From: Laetiporus sulphureus 93-53
Lineage: Eukaryota; Basidiomycota; Agaricomycetes; Polyporales; Laetiporaceae
Direction of reading: 5' to 3'
Assembly: GCF_001632365.1 (NCBI RefSeq)
Contig: NW_024468532.1
Span: forward strand, 69,623 to 133,622
Length of the DNA: 64,000 bases
The notes under the pieces were generated by a model, which was given only the letters and a program-made list of their open reading frames with translations, searched no databases and was not told the origin of the DNA. The translations under genes and the position numbers were made by a program. Within the stretch, counting starts at the first letter, position 1. Each line of letters begins with the position of its first letter. Of the stretch, positions 57,809-64,000 are shown one piece after another.

Positions 57809-58882
57809 ATGCCTCGCGCCATCATCTCTCCTTCCGTGCTCGCCTCCGACTTTGGGCAGCTCACTGCAGAGTGCAAGCGGATGATCAGGGGCGGCGCAGA
57901 GTGGTTGCATATGGGTGCGCCCAGTTTCCGATCTAGATCTCATCGACTATGAACTCGTGCGGGGCAGATGTCATGGACGGGTGAATTCCATGAGAAGGCG
58001 CGAGTCCTCTATGCTGATGAACGTGCAATGGCAGCCATTTCGTGCCCAACATCACCATGGGTGCGTCTGAGTCTTCATCTGATGCTGCGCGACGCGAGAT
58101 TCTCACAGCGGCATAGGCGCACCTATCCTATCCTGCGTGAAGAAGGACGTGCCAGATATCTTTATGGACTGCCACATGATGGTCGCCCAGCCTGAAAAGG
58201 TGCGATCTCGTCGTGATCGCAGCCAAAGCGTTCTGTCTAAGCGCATATAGTGGGTGAATGACATCGCAGATGCGGGTGGCGCTTTATACTGCTTCCATAT
58301 TGAAGCCACATGTACGTATTTTGCCTGGATCCACCCGCAGTCTTTCATCAAGGTCATCAAACAGCGGACCCAACGTCACTAATCAACGCCATCCATGAGC
58401 GCAAGATGAAGGCAGGCGTCGCGGTATCCCCGGATACACCCTCGACTGCGATCACGGACGAAGTCGGCGCGGCAGCCGACATGCTTCTTGTCATGACCGT
58501 TTACCCCGGTGCGTTACCGCCCTCCGCAGCGCACGTCCGATCGCAGTACTGACTGTGGGGCACATTCCCAGGACGCGGTGGCCAGAAATTCCTCGAGCGC
58601 TGCGTGCCGAAGGTCGCGGAGCTCCGCGCACGATTCCCCGATAAGGACATCGAGGTCGATGGCGGCGTCGGCCCCAAGACCATCGGTGTATGCGCTGACG
58701 CTGGTGCGTCTCCCGATCGCGTTCGTGGTTCTCGGCGGTTTTTGCTCATTCGTGTTTCATCGTCAGGGAGTAACGTCATCGTTGCCGGGACAGCGATTTT
58801 CAACGCGTCAAACCCTGAAGAAGTCATCTCGCTCCTTAGACGCATAGTCGAAACGGCACAAGCTAAGGCAGCAGCGAAATGA
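57809..58882 (+). CDS. RPE1: Ribulose-phosphate 3-epimerase
   Basis: Seven exons make a protein of about 230 residues. It has the TIM-barrel motifs of the family: [14 protein letters not shown], the metal-binding H-x-D in [32 protein letters not shown] (second metal His), [30 protein letters not shown], the metal Asp in [11 protein letters not shown], and [11 protein letters not shown] near the phosphate site. The enzyme interconverts ribulose-5-phosphate and xylulose-5-phosphate in the cytosolic pentose phosphate pathway. DVMDG is encoded by a 13-nt exon (57968-57980). The exon ending in HIEATS is joined by a GT-AG intron to [13 protein letters not shown]; reading through gives a frame break. 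Divergent to the GPI-protein gene. Confidence 0.94.
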
Positions 58883-59387
58883 GCACATTGCCATAGACAT
58901 GGTCAATATCCGTACACTTTACGGAGTCGCGATTGTTGCATACCAATACTAGATGTATGTAGAATGAGACAAGAGTCACTGACGGACAGACAACAGACAT
59001 CGTTAAGTATTCATTAAGGTATGATCGTATCCGGTGTACTACAGAATCATGCACGCCCGTCCATAAATTCACCAATTCCTACCCGCACGATAAGAACCCA
59101 CCGGGCGGCATGACTCCATTCCATTCATTACATTACAGAGGCGTACGTGGCCATATGCATAGTGTGACAGTGCAGAGTGTGATGTGGCGAGGCATTATAA
59201 AAAATTCCTCGGAAGGTAGTAGCGTCTATATGGCCCAGCAGGCAGTGATGTCCACGGACACTGCAGCGGCTCGCTCGCACAGCGCAAATTTCGCCTTGAC
59301 ACAGATTACGTCCAATAGGTGGCTCATCAAAGAGCATAATGAATGAGGCCGCCGCGAAGCGACAGACACGCGCCTGTCGTCAGGACA
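58883..59387. other. Intergenic between converging genes
   Basis: 505 bp, the 3' ends of RPE1 and the GT32 gene. No gene, repeat or RNA seen. Confidence 0.5.
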
Positions 59388-61860
59388 TTACCACTTTAGC
59401 CATTCCCCATACATGTTGGGCCGCTCCCCGCGGATGTATGCTTCGAATGTCCGCTTGAGCACCGTTGCCCAGTCGAGGTCGCGCTTGTCGTTCGCTACAA
59501 CGTCGTCCTCTTGATCGGGAATGACTGTGCCAGACTCGGCAGCTGCAGCAGCTCGAGCAATCCGCTCGCCACTGATGAACCGCTCACCCAGGTCAGGCCA
59601 GTTCCGTAAAGGGTCAAACGGGAGCCACCTGCAGACAGAGCACATAGGTTAATTTGAACAGTACAAGAAGAGCGAAGACATACCAGAAGTTGTGGAAATG
59701 GTACGAGTAGGCACCCTTGAAGAAGCCGTCAAAGCCCAGAGCAGCGGGAGCCGCGCTCTGATCCCTTGGAGCCTCGAAAAAATGGCGGAACCTGGAGCAA
59801 ATCGTCAGCAATGCCTACAAAACGGCGAAGGATGCGTACTCCGTGAGATACGGCTGAGGTGGACGATCTCTTTGCCAATACTCCGTGTTTAACCATGCAG
59901 AATCGAATAGCGCATCCGGAAGACGCAAAAGCAGGCCCTCCGTGTAGGCGTCTTTCGTGTACTTTGCAATTGTCATGGGGTGGAAGTCCAAACGGTTCTT
60001 GAGGGCAGTACGGAAGAGGAACGTTCCCAAGGCCGAACCCTTGTTCATGTGCAGCACGGCCGTATTGTACGTCTCCAGACGAGACCATCGGTATGCAAAT
60101 GCGCCCCTCCAACCCCAGAGCTCCTCCCAGTCACGTAGGAAAATCGTGTCTGCATCGAGGTAGATCCCACCGAACCTATGGCATAGGACGAACCGCGCCA
60201 TGTCCGAAAGAATGACCGACAGTCTGTCATACGCAGCAGCCGACGTGGAACCAACGCGGTTGAACTTGTCGTCTTTGCCCTTCGTAGGAGCTGGCGCCGC
60301 CGCGACCGTTGCACCCTCGCCGTCCTCCCCATTTTCCCCGGCCACCTCATCAACGGTATCATCCTGCTCTTGAATCTGCACCTTCTCAACAAACCCTCCC
60401 GAATTGAACAGAGTGTCCCGCAACGACCTCCACTCGTCTTTGAGCTCCGGAATGCCATCCAGCTGTTCGGTAGTGTTCCACAGCTTGAACTGAATGACGT
60501 CCTTGAATCGCGGGTGCAGGAAGGGCGATGCCCACGGGTTGGATTTCAGCTTGTCGAACATCTCCCGCATAGCACTGGGGTTGGGAATGGCAGCTGCAGG
60601 CCCGGGATTGATCCACACCCAGAACTTGGGACGGCACACATATGGATCTTGGTGGTCATCATCAAGGTGGAGGCCTAGGTTCTGAGTGAATAGGAACGAC
60701 AGGAGCGCGAGATACGGCTTGTCCGTAAAGTCTCCTGCCCAGAACAGATGGAATATCCGGGGGTTCTCATTGTCGCACGGCATAGGCTGATCCTTGTACG
60801 GTCTGTACTTCGGCGGCGGGGACAAGTTCAGATGGGGTTCCCAATCGACGCCACGCTTCTTGCTGAAGTCATTGTTGAGCTCGGATTCACCTTGAGTCTT
60901 CAATGATGCATAATTGGGCTTGAGCATGGCATCAGGCTCTGTGATGTTTTCGGACTCTCCGTCCTCAATATATATGTATTTCCAGTCATCCATCTTCCCT
61001 CTCCGCAGTCTGGCCTGGTTGTCCAGTCCAGCACCTATCCGAAGGACCTCCAGACAGTCTCGCACATACTAACGTATTCGCGATAAATACGAGTGCTGTC
61101 TCGGGAAGAATAAAGCTGACCTTGTTGGCCGAGAAGTCACAGTGCTCCATAATGACGTCCATATCCGCGACACTCCCCGGGACCGGCCTCGGAGGATAAG
61201 CAACATTAGGAGGGCTTGCCTGTATGTCCAGATAGACGCGTTTGGCACCATTGCCAATAGTGTTCGTTATAATGGGCGACCTATACCGTGATGGAATATT
61301 TGCCGACTTGCGTGCTGGCAGCGCGGGATTCAGCGGTGGTGTGGTCATTCCAATCTGTTTTGGAACTAAGCAATATCTATCAGCGAGACAAAGCAACCAT
61401 CAGTGCAGACCGCATACGCACGCTTCCTGCTGCTTGGATAGTGCCCCGCTGCGATCTCCCATTCCCATATTCGCTGCAAGTCCTCCGGTCTGTAGACGAG
61501 GGTACCCGACTCTCCGGACGAGAGCGGCCACTTTTTCTCTTCTGTCGCAAAGCGTTTGTGGAACGCGAATACGGTGAACACCATGATGAAGAGACCCATG
61601 CACAGTATGAGCGGCCCTCTCCTCCGCCCAAACCGAGTGACGCTAAACTGATGCAGGCGCGCTGGATTGGGAGCCATTAGTCGCAGGCGACGCGTGCGCA
61701 CGCCCGGTATAGGCAGTGATAGAGGTATGAACCAGGACGAGGTGGGATGATGTCGATGCCATTTTTCTCGGACAGCGGTCGAGTGAGTGGGAAGACCGTT
61801 GAAACGTGTGCGTTCCGCGTAGCCATTTCCGTTTTGCTGGAAGTAGACCGACGAGGCCAT
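59388..61860 (-). CDS. GT32-type glycosyltransferase, type II membrane protein (DXD motif)
   Basis: A minus-strand gene with few introns and about 730 codons. From the ATG at 61860 (MASSVYFQQNGNGYAERTRF) an ~80-residue basic cytosolic tail leads to one membrane anchor (RGPLILCMGLFIMVFTVFAF), typical of Golgi type II enzymes. The stem includes GTLVYRPEDLQRIWEWEIAA. The catalytic part shows PRIFHLFWAGDFTDKPYLAL, an insert with an acidic low-complexity loop (ENGEDGEGATVAAAP), and the DXD core SDMARFVLCHRFGGIYLDAD, where YLDAD binds the metal-nucleotide sugar. The family (Och1/Mnn10-like, alpha-1,4-GlcNAc transferase fold) adds sugars to glycoproteins or lipids; donor and acceptor are unknown. 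The inner ATG at 61677 (MAPNPARLHQF) is a shorter alternative start. Confidence 0.85.
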
Positions 61861-62173
61861 GAATGGATGTGAGCCCTGGATAAGCAGGCGGCCGGCTCGA
61901 GGCGAAGAGGGACCGCTCAGCGACACAGAAGAGTAAAGTAATGGTAGGAGGGAGAGCTGCTGCAAAGTGTCCGGGCGTAAATCCCAAGATGCATGCCACG
62001 TGCATGCCCAGACGATCGCTACGTGTAAAGTTGCCAACCCGGACTAGCGTCGCTTCCATGCCTCATCATCAACTCCCCGGTCCGCTAGCTGCACACCCAT
62101 GGAGGTACAATGAATACATTTTATCGGCTAATTGTTACATCGGTACAAGACAACATTTCGACTGCATTACTTC
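61861..62173. promoter_or_regulatory. GT32 promoter / pyruvate kinase 3' end
   Basis: 313 bp between two minus-strand genes. The frame upstream of the GT32 start stays open to 62037 but lacks family-like sequence. No TATA box identified. Confidence 0.4.
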
Positions 62174-64000
62174 TCACAATCCGAGCGGCTGCATCTCCAG
62201 GTCGGCAGAGTCGGTGGGCACGGACAGGATGCGAACCGTGTTCGTGTGACCCAGACCGCCTCTCCACCCCTGCACAGCAACAATGGTCGTGCCGGTCTTG
62301 ATGAGACCCATCTTCAGCGCGTTGCGCAGCCCGAAGCGGATGCGGTTGTCAACCTAGATATAACGGATGTGATCGGTCCTTCCACGCAGCCACGGCAAAT
62401 AATGTGCTCACGTCTGTCTGCCATTGGTGGGGCTCGATCCCGCGGGGCTCAGAATACCAGAACGAGTAGCAGCCGCGGCTCAGGTGGATCTGGCGAGCGG
62501 TCTGCTGGTCCCGGGTCACTGCGGGGAAGACCTTAGCGGGTCACCCTAGGCAGCTTGCCACTAGAGCACTCACCAGTAATGATAGGCGCACTGGGACGGT
62601 ACTTCGACACGAGGCGCGCTGTGTTACCGCTGGTCGATAGCACAATGATGGCGCTTGCATTTTGCTCAAGCGCAGCACCAACAGCGGCGACAGCGACAGT
62701 CTCCACAGTGTCTGTCGGACGAGGAGTGGCCAACCTGATCTCGTCGTACAAGGGAGGGTAGCAAATCATGGCCTCCGCGAGGAGACAGCACTCAGCCATC
62801 ATCAACACTCAACAAAAAGTTAGCAAAGATAGCGTGCATATAGCATGAAACGAACGTACCAGACTCGATGGGGTAAGCACCCTTCGCGCTCTCACCGGAT
62901 AGCATGACACAGTCTGCGCCGTCAAGGACAGCATTCGCCACGTCGCTGACTTCAGCACGAGTTGGCCTGGGATTGTTCTGAAAGTGATGAGATCGATTCA
63001 GATGAGTGACACCCAGCTGGACGACTTACCATCATGGACTGACAATCCGCTCGTTAGATGATCGTTTAGTATTGCGGAACAAAAAAAAGATCGCTCACAT
63101 CCAACATCTGAGTAGCAACAATGACAGGCTTTCCGGCTACGTTGCATTTCGCGATCATCATCTTCTGCGCAAGGAAGACCTGGCTCGGCGGGATCTCGAT
63201 ACCAAGATCACCACGCGCGACCATGACACCGTCAGTCTCCCGCAAGATCTCGTCAAAGTTCTCGACGCCCTGCAAGTTCTCAATTTTGACGATGATCTTG
63301 ATGTTTGCGCCATCGGGGCCGAGAACTTCACGGATGTGGCGTACATCCTGCGCACGTCGGATGAAGGAAGCGAAGATCATGTCCACCCCGTTCTTGACAC
63401 CGAAGCGCAGGTCCGCCTGGTCCTTCTCGGAGAGCGCAGGGAGATCGACCTCTGTGTTGGGAAGGTTGACACCCTTGTGCGATGATAAGGTACCGTTGTT
63501 GAGGGAGCGAACACGAACATTGATGCCGTCAATGGAGATGACCAAGAGCGACAGGATACCTGGGAGAAAGAACGCATATATGTTGGATTCCTCGGCGTCA
63601 ACAGAACGGCGGTCACTGACCATCATCGACATAGATCAGCTTGCCCGGGGCGGTGACCTTAGAAAGGTTTACCTGGCACATAGGTTGTTCAGCAGCCGGA
63701 AGACCGTACGTACGCGCCAACACGTACATAATCTACATACATAACCTTGTCATCGCAGATGTTGCGGTACTTGCTGTCAGCAGAGATGATAAACTCGTGG
63801 CCGGCAGGGATTTTGATCTACACGAGAATTCAGAGCATCAAGACGCTGTAAGCACTCGCAATAGCAAGAAGGATCATATATTCACATCAGTGTCATTCCT
63901 CATGTTGCCCGTACGAATCTCAGGTCCTTTCTGATCACGATCGACAGTGAGCCAGAGCACCCTCGGTAATCCGGTCAATTACTCACCGTGTCCAAAGCAA
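62174..64000 (-). CDS. PYK1: Pyruvate kinase, 5' partial
   Basis: A multi-exon minus-strand gene running off the right edge; the first visible exon ends ALDT and splices to [16 protein letters not shown], so the ~90 N-terminal residues are outside. Domains visible: [20 protein letters not shown] (B domain), [34 protein letters not shown], the Mg/substrate signature [58 protein letters not shown], and the C-domain [19 protein letters not shown]. It ends [12 protein letters not shown]. The enzyme makes ATP and pyruvate from phosphoenolpyruvate in glycolysis; fungal forms are usually activated by fructose-1,6-bisphosphate. Start codon and promoter are not in the window. Confidence 0.95.

Noticed and set aside
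61861..62037. Upstream extension of the GT32 frame
   Set aside because: The extra sequence is hydrophobic but not family-like; the ATG at 61860 gives a normal type II layout.
1..64000. tRNA or rRNA genes, CRISPR arrays, a secondary-metabolite or defence cluster
   Set aside because: No T-loop/anticodon patterns, repeat-spacer arrays, polyketide or peptide synthases, or terpene synthases were seen; the genes are mostly unrelated housekeeping functions.

Overview
The window is nuclear DNA of a filamentous basidiomycete, most likely an Agaricomycete. Genes are dense and lie on both strands with no operon logic. Almost every gene is cut by several short introns of about 50-65 bp with GTRNGT-type donors, CTNAC branch points and YAG acceptors. 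The proteins are typical of mushroom-forming fungi. I cannot name the species. Nearly all gene models here were built by joining reading frames across introns by hand; exon joins were accepted when splice signals, reading phase and family conservation agreed.

Layout: 1-2817 arrestin-like protein (5' end outside the window); 3885-5023 (-) short-chain dehydrogenase; 5435-6991 VTA1; 7106-7488 hairpin-rich repeat; 7866-10784 CAS1-type sugar O-acetyltransferase; 11664-12964 STS1/Cut8; 13437-15362 mitochondrial PPR-like protein; 16764-17661 a REX4-like exonuclease that has lost catalytic residues; 18170-19850 orphan genes; 20223-22421 (-) rhomboid protease; 22895-26042 (-) ankyrin + DIL protein; 26469-27295 RRP15; 27726-28885 GID8; 29676-34457 BCK1-type MAPKKK; 34911-35668 (-) CXXC zinc-binding protein; 35902-36821 mitoribosomal mS35; 37615-38847 orphan acidic protein; 39454-41189 septin CDC3; 41660-44951 MTR10/transportin-3; 45230-46618 LSC1; 46748-47662 acyl-CoA-binding/ankyrin protein; 48706-49183 (-) LSM5; 49545-51420 (-) importin alpha; 51839-55367 (-) RPN2; 55555-56211 COX13; 56566-57511 (-) GPI-anchored repeat protein containing a 100-N assembly gap; 57809-58882 RPE1; 59388-61860 (-) GT32 glycosyltransferase; 62174-64000 (-) pyruvate kinase (5' end outside).

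Most content is housekeeping: proteasome and ubiquitin (STS1, RPN2, GID8), nuclear transport (importin alpha, MTR10), RNA and ribosome (RRP15, LSM5, mS35), mitochondria and central carbon (LSC1, COX13, RPE1, pyruvate kinase), cell wall and morphogenesis (BCK1, septin, CAS1, GT32, GPI protein). Importin alpha, STS1 and RPN2, which co-operate in nuclear proteasome targeting in yeast, all fall within 45 kb. I found no metabolite gene cluster, phage, CRISPR array or defence island. The most unusual items are the catalytically degenerate REX4 paralogue, an apparent AT-AG intron in the dehydrogenase gene, two microexons (13 and 15 nt) at active-site positions, the hairpin-rich repeat, and the collapsed tandem repeat in the GPI protein gene.
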